Shown one piece after another: positions 48,701 through 55,900 of a DNA stretch of 64,000 bases. Source of the stretch: Streptomyces sp. NBC_01445. Its GTDB lineage: Bacteria; Actinomycetota; Actinomycetes; Streptomycetales; Streptomycetaceae. The stretch spans positions 7,293,001 through 7,357,000 of the forward strand of contig NZ_CP109485.1 in the NCBI RefSeq assembly GCF_035918235.1. The letters are read 5' to 3'. Both the position numbers and the translations under genes were made by a program. Position 1 is the stretch's first letter, and each line of letters starts with the position of its first letter. The notes under the pieces are model-generated. The model had not been told where the DNA came from, made no database searches, and saw only the letters and a list, made by a program, of their open reading frames with translations.

Positions 48701-50534
48701 TGTCGTTGGAGTCCCGCCAGCCGGTGACACGGTGGACGCCGTCGTAGCCGAAGCGGGTCGCAGCACCGACGGCGTTGCAGATCTCGACGAGGTCACCCGC
48801 CTCGTCGTACCGGAAGGTGCGCAGCGTCACGGGCCGGCCGTCGTCGAGCACCGACAGGGCGGTGACCTGGCCCTGTTCGGCCTCGGAGTCGACGAGGACG
48901 CGGTATCCGCCGCTGTGCGTGACGCTGAGCGGGACGTCGTGTTCGTCGCGCTCCACGGTGACGGTGTTGCCGTTGCGGTCCTCGATGCCGACCAGCCACC
49001 ACATGTCATCCCGGGCGGCGGCGGCTTCGAAGTGGCGGGTGAGGCCGGTGTACGGATCCTGCACCGTCAGCACGTAGCTGCTGTCGCGCGTGACATACGT
49101 GAGGGGCAGCCGCTCCCCGGCGGCCGGACCGACCCGGTCGCCGGGCAGATCGGGCAGCCGGGGATACGCCAGAGCCGAGCCGTCCTCCCGGTGCCACCAG
49201 AATCCGCCCAACGCCTCGTCCTGCTCCAGGCGTTCGTCGAGCGTGCAGGCCCAGGACGGGCCGAAGGAGCGGCCCCCGTCGTATCCGGACAGGTGCGTGC
49301 GACACAGGATCAGCGGCAGTACGCCGGGCAGTGCCACATCGGTCTGGGCGAGGATCATCTGCCCGTTGGCCATGTCGATCGGGTCGCCGCACGTCTCCTT
49401 GTTCTGCAACGAGCGTGCCCTCTGGGACAGTTCGGAAGACGCCAGCTTCAGCTTGTCCTGCAGGCCCTTTGCGCGGCCGTCATCCACGCCGGGGCCGCCG
49501 CTCTTGCCGTCGCCCTGCTTGCCGGCGTCGATGGCGTCGACCCTGTTCCGTACGTCATGGTCCTTGCCCTTGTGGATACGAGAGGTGGCCTTGACCCGGT
49601 CGGGAACGGTCTCGGTCACATGCTTGGCGATCTTGGTGAGGGCTTTGTCCGTGCCCTTGAGCGCGCCGTGCAGCACGCTGTCGAACGCCTGGGTGAACGG
49701 GTCGCGGCCCTTGCTGCGGCCGAACGCGCCGCGGGCCCGGCCCAGCGGGTCGGAGGCGGCCGTCTTGAGGTCGCCACCGTGCCGGGAGACCTTGCCCGCG
49801 CCGTCCTCGAACTCGATGTGATCGATCTTGGTGGCCTTCTGCGGGCCGGCGCCGGAACCTTCGGAGTTGCCCCCGGCAGAGGCGAGTTGCATCCCGCCGT
49901 GCCCGTCCTTGCCGTGCCCCGCGCCGCCGCCGCCGCTGCTGCCGTCGGCCGGCGGTATGGAGAACGCGCCTTCGGCCAGGTCGAGGACCATGTCCTCGAC
50001 CATCGCCTCCAGCTTGGCGTTGACCGGCTCGGTCAGCTTGGCGATCACCTCGTCGACGATCCGCTCCACGGCCTCGTCGAGGATGCGCTTGACCGCCTGC
50101 CGCATCGCCGCGATCTCGGCTGCGCCGAGCACGGCCGACAGGCCACCGGTGACCCACGCGAGTCCGATGGAGAGGCCCACCGACCCTGCCATGATGGCGA
50201 GTTCGGCCTCGGCCTTGCGTTTCATCCCCTCGATGATGACCGCGAGCCCGTCACAGGCGTCCGCGAACAGCCGGGCAAGCTCCGGGAGCTTCTCCAGGTG
50301 ACTGCCCTTCACCTTTGCCCAGTGTTTCTCCATCGCGTCGACGGCCCAGCCCTCGGATGAGGAAAGGAGACGGCTGAACGCCTTGTGCGCGTCGCCCCCG
50401 TGACCCTCGAACTTCTCCGCGAACTCCCGCATGGCGTCGGCCATTTCGCGGTAGTCGTCCTCGTCCACGTTCGGGAAGTTGATGCCGATGAAATCCAGGA
50501 CCTCGTCCAGCCAGCCCGGAATCGTGTAACCCAT
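45786..50534 (-). CDS. RHS-repeat polymorphic toxin with C-terminal NS_2-type nuclease
   Basis: 1582 residues from ATG 50534 with GGGAAGG upstream. An N-terminal helical region of about 100 residues (YREMADAMREFAEKFEGHGG, EGWAVDAMEKHW) resembles WXG100 proteins and may direct export by the type VII system. After two hydrophobic helices and a Gly/Ser linker comes a DUF6531-like start (CGDPIDMANGQM, about residue 382), many RHS/YD repeats (YDAAGHLTTRTNAAGQT type), and the core end RYVSPDPLGL near 1380. The tail from about 1405 is a DNA/RNA non-specific endonuclease-like domain with RGHLLANRLGG (about 1479) and downstream Asn residues. Probable interbacterial nuclease toxin. Confidence 0.9.
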   Translation of the reverse strand: MGYTIPGWLDEVLDFIGINFPNVDEDDYREMADAMREFAEKFEGHGGDAHKAFSRLLSSSEGWAVDAMEKHWAKVKGSHLEKLPELARLFADACDGLAVIIEGMKRKAEAELAIMAGSVGLSIGLAWVTGGLSAVLGAAEIAAMRQAVKRILDEAVERIVDEVIAKLTEPVNAKLEAMVEDMVLDLAEGAFSIPPADGSSGGGGAGHGKDGHGGMQLASAGGNSEGSGAGPQKATKIDHIEFEDGAGKVSRHGGDLKTAASDPLGRARGAFGRSKGRDPFTQAFDSVLHGALKGTDKALTKIAKHVTETVPDRVKATSRIHKGKDHDVRNRVDAIDAGKQGDGKSGGPGVDDGRAKGLQDKLKLASSELSQRARSLQNKETCGDPIDMANGQMILAQTDVALPGVLPLILCRTHLSGYDGGRSFGPSWACTLDERLEQDEALGGFWWHREDGSALAYPRLPDLPGDRVGPAAGERLPLTYVTRDSSYVLTVQDPYTGLTRHFEAAAARDDMWWLVGIEDRNGNTVTVERDEHDVPLSVTHSGGYRVLVDSEAEQGQVTALSVLDDGRPVTLRTFRYDEAGDLVEICNAVGAATRFGYDGVHRVTGWRDSNDTAFDYAYDAGGRVVETRGTDGILNSRISYGDVEPDGTSTVTYTDSLGHATVYRANHHGQVIAITDPLGHTTTQQWDSQDRLMSHTDPLGRTTRWERDADGNVTALTAPDGTVTRLGYDALRMPVSIIAPDGAVTHQEYDERGNRTAVVGPDGAVHRFTHDATGALESITDPLGTTLRMSHDAAGLPVAVQDARGARTVCRRDSFGQPVELTDALGRTSRMAWDAEGRLRTRTAPDGSHEAWEWDGEGNCVRHTDQLGGVTASAFGPFDLLSARTTPDGSTHTFVHDTEQRLTQVVNPAGLAWTYTFDAVGRVLTETDFDGRTSRCAYDAAGHLTTRTNAAGQTVGYEFDANGRLAAKTVGDTRTSFSYDEASRLTAAQSPQCGLEFTYDVAGHLLTQTVDGATLRLGYDRAGRRTSRTTPTGALTELGWDPVGNRTALTVDGRHALAFGHDLLGRETERTVDGTLSLTSDWDAGDRLSGQNLTVGPGRRIRARSYTYRADSHLTGVHEAVTGRGTTYTLDPIGRPLDAAGPAGPENYAYDASGNQVTAHWPDRAADPGARGERDYTGTRVTRAGHTHYRYDDAGRLVERVKKRLSRKPDVWRYSWDAEDRLTSCTTPDGATWHYRYDPLGRRTAKYRLDNTGSVLDETLFTWDGTRLTEQVDTATGTTLTWDHDGFRPLVQYERKRLSDDEVDTRFFAIVSDLVGTPTELVDENGTIAWRSRTTVWGTTAVNPDAAAHTPLRYPGQYADPETGLHYNYFRHYDPETARYVSPDPLGLMPAPNPVAYVSNPLDLYDPVGLAPCRKDHYEWTQGSNGHGGSIRYRPLDHLGRPTGVSACIRPEMLDSGTEAGKSKPPGWRGHGTAFNEARGHLLANRLGGAGVGHAAKHNLVTQTNNPTNSPYQRDLIEDKIYRAVDDKDEVIQYDITPIYAGTNPVPIRFEYAAYGNKGFSLVDSLDNPAGGVRTAIPGWNP

Positions 50535-50709
50535 CCCCGTTTGCCTTCCCCCGTGGCGCTCGGCAGCCTGTGCATGCCTAACTCATACGCATGTTCGAGG
50601 GTAGTTGGTGGGGGTGACGCCTGTGTAGGTGGTGCCGGTCGGGGCATGTGGAACCGGGACTTGAGTGGGCGTCATATGCGTCTGTGTCGTGGTCCCACCC
50701 CTTCGGCGG

Positions 50710-51615
50710 TTACGGCACCCGGTACGTCTCCCCGTACACCTTCCACACCAGCGGTGTCTTCAGGGTCAGGTTGCCGTCGTAGAGGAACTGCCGCTGGGCC
50801 GTGTCGATGCGGGTCGTGTCGCGGTCCGGCTTCTTCGCCTTCATCGCCGTGCGGCGCACGTCGAGGAAGATGTCGAGGTACGCCTTCTCCTTGCCGCCCT
50901 GCGCCGGGGTGTCCGCCTCCCGCATGGCCTTCTCGCGCAGGCCGTAGAAGCCGCTCGGGCCGGTGCCGGGGCCGTGCAGGACCATCGCGTCGTAGTAGAT
51001 GAACTGGCCGAGCGTGCCCAGGCCGTCGAGCTTGGCGAGGCGGACGGCCGGGTCGAAGTAGACGCGGTCGCGCTCGGAGTTCTGGGCGGCGCGGAAGGCG
51101 GGGTCGGACGCCTCCTTCTTCCACGCCGCGGTGAAGCCGGGGTCGAGGCCCTCGTGGGAGTCCGTGCCGTCGACCTTGCGCAGGGCGGGCAGATAGCGGG
51201 CGAGGCCGTTGTCCGGGTGGGCCTTCGTGTACCGCTCGACGAGGGTGAGAAGGTCGTGCGTGCCGGTGCAGAAGCCGATGATCCCGGCCGTGTAGCCCTG
51301 CCCGTCCTCGATGTCCTCGATGTAGCCGTACTGGCCGCGCCAGTCGAGCGTCGAGTTCTCCGCGCTGGCCACGATCTGCTGGGCGAGCTCCTTCTTCGCG
51401 GGCGCGGAGAGGCCCGGCGGCAGATCGGCGATGGCGTCGTCGTCGGCCTTCTTCTCCGCGGCGGCCTTGGCCGCCTCGGCGTCCCCGCCGGAGCGCTGCG
51501 ACGAGGACGTGCGGTGCGAGCCGCCCTTGCCGTCGTCGTGTCCGGGCGTGAAGAGGAACACCGCGACCGTGGCGACCGGAGCCACGGCCAGGAGTATGCA
51601 GCCGGCGCGTTTCAT
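50710..51615 (-). CDS. csn: Secreted chitosanase, GH46 family
   Basis: 301 residues from ATG 51615, preceded by TAATCT 7 bases upstream, so probably leaderless. MKRAGCILLAVAPVATVAVF is a secretion signal or anchor, followed by a Ser/Gly/Lys/Ala-rich spacer to about residue 75. The catalytic domain shows IVASAENSTLDWRGQYGYIE and EDIEDGQGYTAGIIGFCTGT, which carry the catalytic Glu and Asp of GH46, and ends with the Tyr-rich YGETYRVP. It cleaves chitosan between glucosamine units outside the cell. A palindrome and an 11-bp tandem repeat lie in its upstream region. Confidence 0.92.
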   Translation of the reverse strand: MKRAGCILLAVAPVATVAVFLFTPGHDDGKGGSHRTSSSQRSGGDAEAAKAAAEKKADDDAIADLPPGLSAPAKKELAQQIVASAENSTLDWRGQYGYIEDIEDGQGYTAGIIGFCTGTHDLLTLVERYTKAHPDNGLARYLPALRKVDGTDSHEGLDPGFTAAWKKEASDPAFRAAQNSERDRVYFDPAVRLAKLDGLGTLGQFIYYDAMVLHGPGTGPSGFYGLREKAMREADTPAQGGKEKAYLDIFLDVRRTAMKAKKPDRDTTRIDTAQRQFLYDGNLTLKTPLVWKVYGETYRVP

Positions 51616-51664
51616 GCGGCTCAGATTACGTGGCGCACACATCCGCCCCGGCGCTCACCGGTAT

Positions 51665-51677
51665 TGACTAAAAGTCA
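51665..51677. promoter_or_regulatory. 13-bp palindrome upstream of the chitosanase gene
   Basis: TGACT-AAA-AGTCA, a perfect 5+5 bp palindrome about 50 bases from the chitosanase start and just upstream of its -10. It could bind a repressor such as the ROK-type regulators known for streptomycete chitosanases, but the sequence was not matched to a known operator. Confidence 0.4.
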
Positions 51678-51697
51678 GTTCGGCCCCAGTCTCGGGA

Positions 51698-51785
51698 CGA
51701 GCCGAGCGTGAACCGAGCGCGAGCCGAGCGCGGACCAAGTGCGGATCAGGTGCGAGCCGGACGTGAACCGCGCGCTGACCGGGAG
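51698..51785. repeat. 11-bp imperfect tandem repeat, eight units
   Basis: Eight consecutive 11-bp units: CGAGCCGAGCG, TGAACCGAGCG, CGAGCCGAGCG, CGGACCAAGTG, CGGATCAGGTG, CGAGCCGGACG, TGAACCGCGCG and CTGACCGGGAG, with ACC/GCC at the same position in nearly every unit. The period is close to one DNA turn, so it may present a phased binding face. It sits between the divergent chitosanase and 80-residue genes. Confidence 0.75.
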
Positions 51786-51791
51786 GTCGCT

Positions 51792-52034
51792 GTGAGCAAC
51801 GAAGCACGGGCACAGCTGAGTACCGAAGCGAGTGCCGAACTCGGTGCCGAACTGGGGGATCAACCCCCGGAGGCCTTCGGCGAGTTGACTGAATCGCAGA
51901 CCCTGCTCCTGGCCGCCGCCCTGCGCCGCGAGCGCGAGAGCCGCGCCGCCGGACTCGGTGAGGCCGCCGAGGAGGCGCTGAAGCTGGTCCCCGCCCTCGC
52001 CCGCGGACCTGTCCGCCGCATCCTCTTCCGCTAG
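51792..52034 (+). CDS. Hypothetical 80-aa helical protein
   Basis: 80 residues from GTG 51792, with GGGAGG 6 bases upstream. Mostly alpha-helical, with Ala/Glu-rich segments (SNEARAQLSTEASAELGAEL) and an amphipathic helix LLLAAALRRERESRAAG before a basic Arg-rich end RGPVRRILFR. I do not recognise a family. It is followed by a hairpin and, 81 bases on, by a helical-repeat protein on the same strand; the two may be functionally paired. Confidence 0.55.
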   Translation: MSNEARAQLSTEASAELGAELGDQPPEAFGELTESQTLLLAAALRRERESRAAGLGEAAEEALKLVPALARGPVRRILFR

Positions 52035-52088
52035 GGCCCTTCGTTCGGATCACGCCGGGTTCGCAGGCCTGATCCAAATGAAAGGCCC
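52034..52088 (+). terminator. Long imperfect hairpin between the 80-aa gene and the repeat-protein gene
   Basis: GGGCCCTTCGTTCGGATCA at 52034-52052 pairs with TGATCCAAATGAAAGGCCC at 52070-52088 at 16 of 19 positions, with one further G-T pair, and a 17-base loop. It lies directly after the stop codon of the 80-residue gene and before the ribosome binding site of the next, so it could terminate, attenuate or protect the mRNA. Confidence 0.55.
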
Positions 52089-52114
52089 AAGGCCTCTTGA
52101 TAGGAGACGTGCAC

Positions 52115-53224
52115 ATGGCTGTCACGGACAAGCTGCGGGGCCGGGCCGAGGTCCTCAAGATCGCGAGGCTGCTCGACGCCGAGCCCGAGAGCCTCGGCTT
52201 CCTGCTGGAGCTGCCGCCGGACGACGTGCGCCGCTTCCACGAGCAGACGGTCGCCGCCCTGTTCGACCGGATGCCCGACATGCTGGACCGGATCGCGGCG
52301 GCCACCAAGCTGGTGCCCGCCGGGGTCGCCGCCGCGATCTCGCAGAAGGCGCTCGGGCCGCGCCTGGCCGCCGCGGTCGCCGGGCGCCTCGACCCCCAGC
52401 GCGCCGCCGACATCATCGAGAAGCTTCCCGTACCGTTCACCGCCGAGTCGTGCGCGCACCTCGACCCGCGCCGCATCCCCGGCATCGTGGACCGGCTCGA
52501 CGAGAACCTCGTCGTCCGGATCGCGGTGGCGCTCGCCGAGCGCGGCGACCATCTGACGATGGGCCGCTTCGTCGGCCATCTGCGGGACGCGGCGCTGACC
52601 CGGATCCTGCCGCAGGTCGACGACGCGGCCGTGCTGCGCACCGGTTTCGCCATCGACCGGCCCGAACGCACCGGCCGTATCGTCGAGTTGATGGGGGAGG
52701 AGCGGCTGGCGCAGGTCATCGCGTCCGCCGCGACCGAGGAGCTGTGGCCCCAGGCGCTGGCCGTGGCCGGGATGGTGACCGGGGAACAGCGGGGCCGGAT
52801 CGCCTCGCTCACGGCCGCGCAGCCCGTCGATCGGCTCGACTCGCTGGTCGCCACGGTCGCCGACCAGGACCTGTGGGAGTCCCTGCTCCCGCTGGTGGCG
52901 CTGCTCGGTGAGGACGAGCGCAGGGCGGTCGCGGCACTGCCGTCACTGCGGGGCGACGGTGCCATTGAGGGTGTCGTACGGGCCGTGGTGGCGACGGGGC
53001 TGTGGGCGGAGTTCCTGCCGCTGGCGGAGATCCTGCCGGACGAGTCCCGCCGGGAGGTCGCCGCGGCGGCCGGCGCGCTGCCCGCGCCGGAACTCGACGC
53101 GCTGGCCCGCGAGGTGGACAAGCAGGACCTGTGGGACCTGGTCCTGCCCCTGGTGGAACTGATGGACGACGCCGGCAAGGAACGGATCCTCGAACTGCCG
53201 GCGTTCCAGGAGCAGGCGCAGTGA
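52115..53224 (+). CDS. Alpha-helical repeat protein, 369 aa
   Basis: 369 residues from ATG 52115 with TAGGAG 9 bases upstream. The second half has at least three similar units of roughly 40-45 residues: LVATVADQDLWESLLPLVAL, VVRAVVATGLWAEFLPLAEI and LAREVDKQDLWDLVLPLVEL, each ending in an acidic helix. This looks like a HEAT- or MgtE-N-type solenoid used for protein binding. No catalytic motif, signal or membrane segment is seen. It ends 12 bases before the convergent rhomboid gene. No known function. Confidence 0.7.
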   Translation: MAVTDKLRGRAEVLKIARLLDAEPESLGFLLELPPDDVRRFHEQTVAALFDRMPDMLDRIAAATKLVPAGVAAAISQKALGPRLAAAVAGRLDPQRAADIIEKLPVPFTAESCAHLDPRRIPGIVDRLDENLVVRIAVALAERGDHLTMGRFVGHLRDAALTRILPQVDDAAVLRTGFAIDRPERTGRIVELMGEERLAQVIASAATEELWPQALAVAGMVTGEQRGRIASLTAAQPVDRLDSLVATVADQDLWESLLPLVALLGEDERRAVAALPSLRGDGAIEGVVRAVVATGLWAEFLPLAEILPDESRREVAAAAGALPAPELDALAREVDKQDLWDLVLPLVELMDDAGKERILELPAFQEQAQ

Positions 53225-53236
53225 CAACCCGTCCCT

Positions 53237-54151
53237 CTACGGCTGCTTGAGGAGCGTCAGCGCCACAAGGAGTACGAGCAGCGCCGCGCACGCCGAGCCC
53301 TGCACCAGGGTGCGGCGGGCGCGGGGCGCGTAGGCGAGGGCGAGGGTGGCCGCGCCGCCCGTGAGCAGGCCGCCCAAGTGGCCTTGCCAGGAGGCGAATC
53401 CGGCCGAGATCAGCATCCACAGCAGGAAGTAGGCCATGAACCGGTTGACGCCGCTCATGTCCGCGCCCAGACGCCGCGCCATCACGTAGTACGCGGCGCC
53501 GAGCCCGAAGATCGCGCCCGACGCACCGACCGTGAGGGTGCCCGGGGCGATCAGGTAGACGAGCACGGAGCTGCCGAACGCGGACAGGAAATAGACGCCG
53601 AGATAGCGGACGCGGCCCAGCTGCGTCTCGACGACACGGCCGAGGTTCCACAGCGAGTACATGTTGAACAGGATGTGCAGGATCCCGAAGACGCCCTCGG
53701 TGGCCGGCATGTGGAGGAACGCGCCGGTGATCATCCGGTACCACTCGCCCGCCACCACCCCCTCCGCGTGGAAGTCGGCCGGGAACCCGTCCTGGTACAC
53801 GTAATGCCCGCCGTCAGGGCCGACGAGCCCCGCGCCCAGCATCCCGAACCGGTCCACCACGGCCGGGCGCACCAGCTCGGCGAGGTAGGCCACGATGTTC
53901 AGGCCCATCAGGACGTACGTGACGAGCGGGACGGCCGAGACCCGTCCGCCGAAGACCGTGCGGGCCTGGCGGACCGAGCGGACGCCCTCCTTCACGCAGT
54001 CGGGGCAGTGGTGGCCGACGGCCGCCGACCGCATGCAGTCGGGGCAGATGGGCCGCTCGCAGCGGGTGCAGCTGACGTAGGTCTCCACCTTGGGATGGCG
54101 GTAGCAGGTGGTGACCGCGGGGGTCGTGGCGGGCTGGGACTCGGCTTCCAC
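53237..54151 (-). CDS. Rhomboid-family intramembrane serine protease with N-terminal zinc ribbon
   Basis: 304 residues from ATG 54151. The N-terminus carries a Cys/His set (CYRHPKVETYVSCTRCERPI followed by CPDCMRSAAVGHHCPDC) that should bind zinc in the cytoplasm. Seven hydrophobic segments follow; the catalytic serine is in TVGASGAIFGLGAA and the histidine in WQGHLGGLLTGG, and the HxxxN-type loop HILFNMYSLW is present, so the active site is complete. It should cleave membrane proteins. The substrate is not known. Confidence 0.9.
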   Translation of the reverse strand: MEAESQPATTPAVTTCYRHPKVETYVSCTRCERPICPDCMRSAAVGHHCPDCVKEGVRSVRQARTVFGGRVSAVPLVTYVLMGLNIVAYLAELVRPAVVDRFGMLGAGLVGPDGGHYVYQDGFPADFHAEGVVAGEWYRMITGAFLHMPATEGVFGILHILFNMYSLWNLGRVVETQLGRVRYLGVYFLSAFGSSVLVYLIAPGTLTVGASGAIFGLGAAYYVMARRLGADMSGVNRFMAYFLLWMLISAGFASWQGHLGGLLTGGAATLALAYAPRARRTLVQGSACAALLVLLVALTLLKQP

Positions 54152-54224
54152 GGCCGGCTCCTCTGTGGTTCGGGGAGGGGGACAGAGCCGGTGGGGACGG
54201 CGGCGAACAAAATAGCGAACGCCG

Positions 54225-55175
54225 TCAGGCCGCGGTGCCCGGGGTGTGGGTCAGCCAGGCGGCGGCCCGCGCGAGCGCCGCGTCCGCCTCGGGCAGGAAC
54301 CCGGCCGCGCCCAGGAACCCGTGGAACATCCCCGGATACAGCGCCACCTCCGCCCGCACTCCCGCCCGCGCGAGCCGCCGCGCGTACGCGAGCCCCTCGT
54401 CACGCAGCGGGTCGCAGTCCGCGAGGAGCACGAGGGCGGGCGGCAGACCGTCGAGTTCGGGCGCGAGCCCGGGGGACGCGGCGACGGGATCGCCACCGGC
54501 GCCGAGGTACTGCTCCCAGTACCAGCGCATATGAGCCGTCGTGTGGAAGAACCCCCGCTCGAACGCCACCGGGGACTCGCCGCCGAGCCGGTGGTCGAGC
54601 ACGGGGTACAGCAGCAACTGGCCCGCGACCTTTGGACCCTCGGGGTCGCTCAGCGCCCGCAGGGCCACGGCCGCGGCCAGGTTGCCGCCGCTGGAGTCCC
54701 CGGCGACGAACAGCCGGTCCGGGTCGCACCCCAGCTCCCGCGCGTGCGCGGCGGCCCACCGCGCGGCGGCGTACGCGTCGTGGGAGGCGGCGGGGAAGGG
54801 GTGCTCGGGCGCGCGTCGATAGTCGACGGAAACCACCAACGCGCCGGTCAGTGCGGCGAGTTGACGGCACAGCCCGTCGTGCGTGTCGAGGTCGCAGAGC
54901 ACCCATCCGCCGCCGTGCAGGAACACCACGAGCGGGCGCGGGCCGTCGGCCTCGGGCTCGTAGATCCGTACGGGCACGGGCGCGTCGAGGCCCTGCGCCG
55001 GCACAAGGCGCTCGGTGACCGACCGCATCGGCACGGACGGCTTCCCGAGCCCCGCCCGCGCGGCGGCCCGCAGGGCGCCCGCGTCGAGGGGGCCGTCGGC
55101 CGGGTCGGGGAACGCGGCCGACATGGCGTCGCACAGGGTGCGCGCCGGCGGGGTGAGGGGATCGTGCGTCGTCAT
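54225..55175 (-). CDS. Alpha/beta hydrolase, hormone-sensitive-lipase type
   Basis: 316 residues from ATG 55175, overlapping the SDR gene by ATGA. The HGGGW oxyanion motif, the nucleophile in FVAGDSSGGNLAAAVAL, the aspartate in LLADCDPLRDEG and the histidine in YPGMFHGFLG form the full carboxylesterase triad. It cleaves esters of small or medium acids. Co-transcription with the SDR and luciferase-like genes places it in the catabolic block; it may release an acid or alcohol for these enzymes. Confidence 0.88.
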   Translation of the reverse strand: MTTHDPLTPPARTLCDAMSAAFPDPADGPLDAGALRAAARAGLGKPSVPMRSVTERLVPAQGLDAPVPVRIYEPEADGPRPLVVFLHGGGWVLCDLDTHDGLCRQLAALTGALVVSVDYRRAPEHPFPAASHDAYAAARWAAAHARELGCDPDRLFVAGDSSGGNLAAAVALRALSDPEGPKVAGQLLLYPVLDHRLGGESPVAFERGFFHTTAHMRWYWEQYLGAGGDPVAASPGLAPELDGLPPALVLLADCDPLRDEGLAYARRLARAGVRAEVALYPGMFHGFLGAAGFLPEADAALARAAAWLTHTPGTAA

Positions 55176-55900
55176 CCGGCCGTCGACCCCCCGTCCACCG
55201 TGAACTCCGTGCCGGTGATGTACGAGGAGGCGTCCGACGCCAGGAACAGGACCAGCTCACCGACCTCCTCGGGGCGTCCCAACCGGCCCAGCGGCAGATG
55301 CGACCAGTCCTTGCCCGAGACCCCGGCGATCATCGGGGTGTCGATGGCGCCCGGGTGCACCGAGTTGACGCGGATCCCGTACCCCGCCAGGTCGAGCGCC
55401 GATGACCGGGTCAGGCCACGCAGGCCGAACTTCGTGGAGCCGTAAGCCGCGTGCCCGGGTATGCCGATGAGACCCGCGGTCGACGAGACGTTGACAACCG
55501 ATCCGCCGCCCGCCTCCTTCATCGCGGGCACCACGGCCTGGATGCCGAGGAACGGGCCGAGGAGATTGACGCGGATCAGCTGCTCGAAGTTCTCCAGCGT
55601 CTCCCGCTCCACCGACGCGGTGCGCCACAGCGCCGCGTTGTTGACCAGTGCGTCGATCCGCCCGAAGGCGCCGAGCGTGGCATCGACGACCTCGCCCCAG
55701 CTGTCCGGGTCCGACACGTCGTGCCGTACGAACAGCCCCTGCCCGCCGAGCGACTTGGCGACCTCGACGCCCTCTTCCTCCCGCATGTCCGTGACCACGA
55801 CCCGCGCGCCGGCCGCCGCGGCGAGAGCGGCCTCCGCCGCGCCCTGCCCGCGCCCCGCGCCCGTGATGACGACGACCTTGCCGTCCAGTGAGACCGTCAC
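55172..55900 (-). CDS. Short-chain dehydrogenase/reductase
   Basis: 242 residues from GTG 55900, overlapping both neighbours. Classical SDR: cofactor motif ITGAGRGQGAAEA, the NNAALW segment, the catalytic Ser in VVNVSSTAGL and the YGSTK pair, and the C-terminal DGGS. The acidic residue after the second strand (TDMREEE) predicts NAD preference. The protein resembles 3-alpha(20-beta)-hydroxysteroid dehydrogenase-type enzymes, which fits but does not prove a role on steroid or cyclic alcohols. Confidence 0.9.
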   Translation of the reverse strand: MTVSLDGKVVVITGAGRGQGAAEAALAAAAGARVVVTDMREEEGVEVAKSLGGQGLFVRHDVSDPDSWGEVVDATLGAFGRIDALVNNAALWRTASVERETLENFEQLIRVNLLGPFLGIQAVVPAMKEAGGGSVVNVSSTAGLIGIPGHAAYGSTKFGLRGLTRSSALDLAGYGIRVNSVHPGAIDTPMIAGVSGKDWSHLPLGRLGRPEEVGELVLFLASDASSYITGTEFTVDGGSTAG

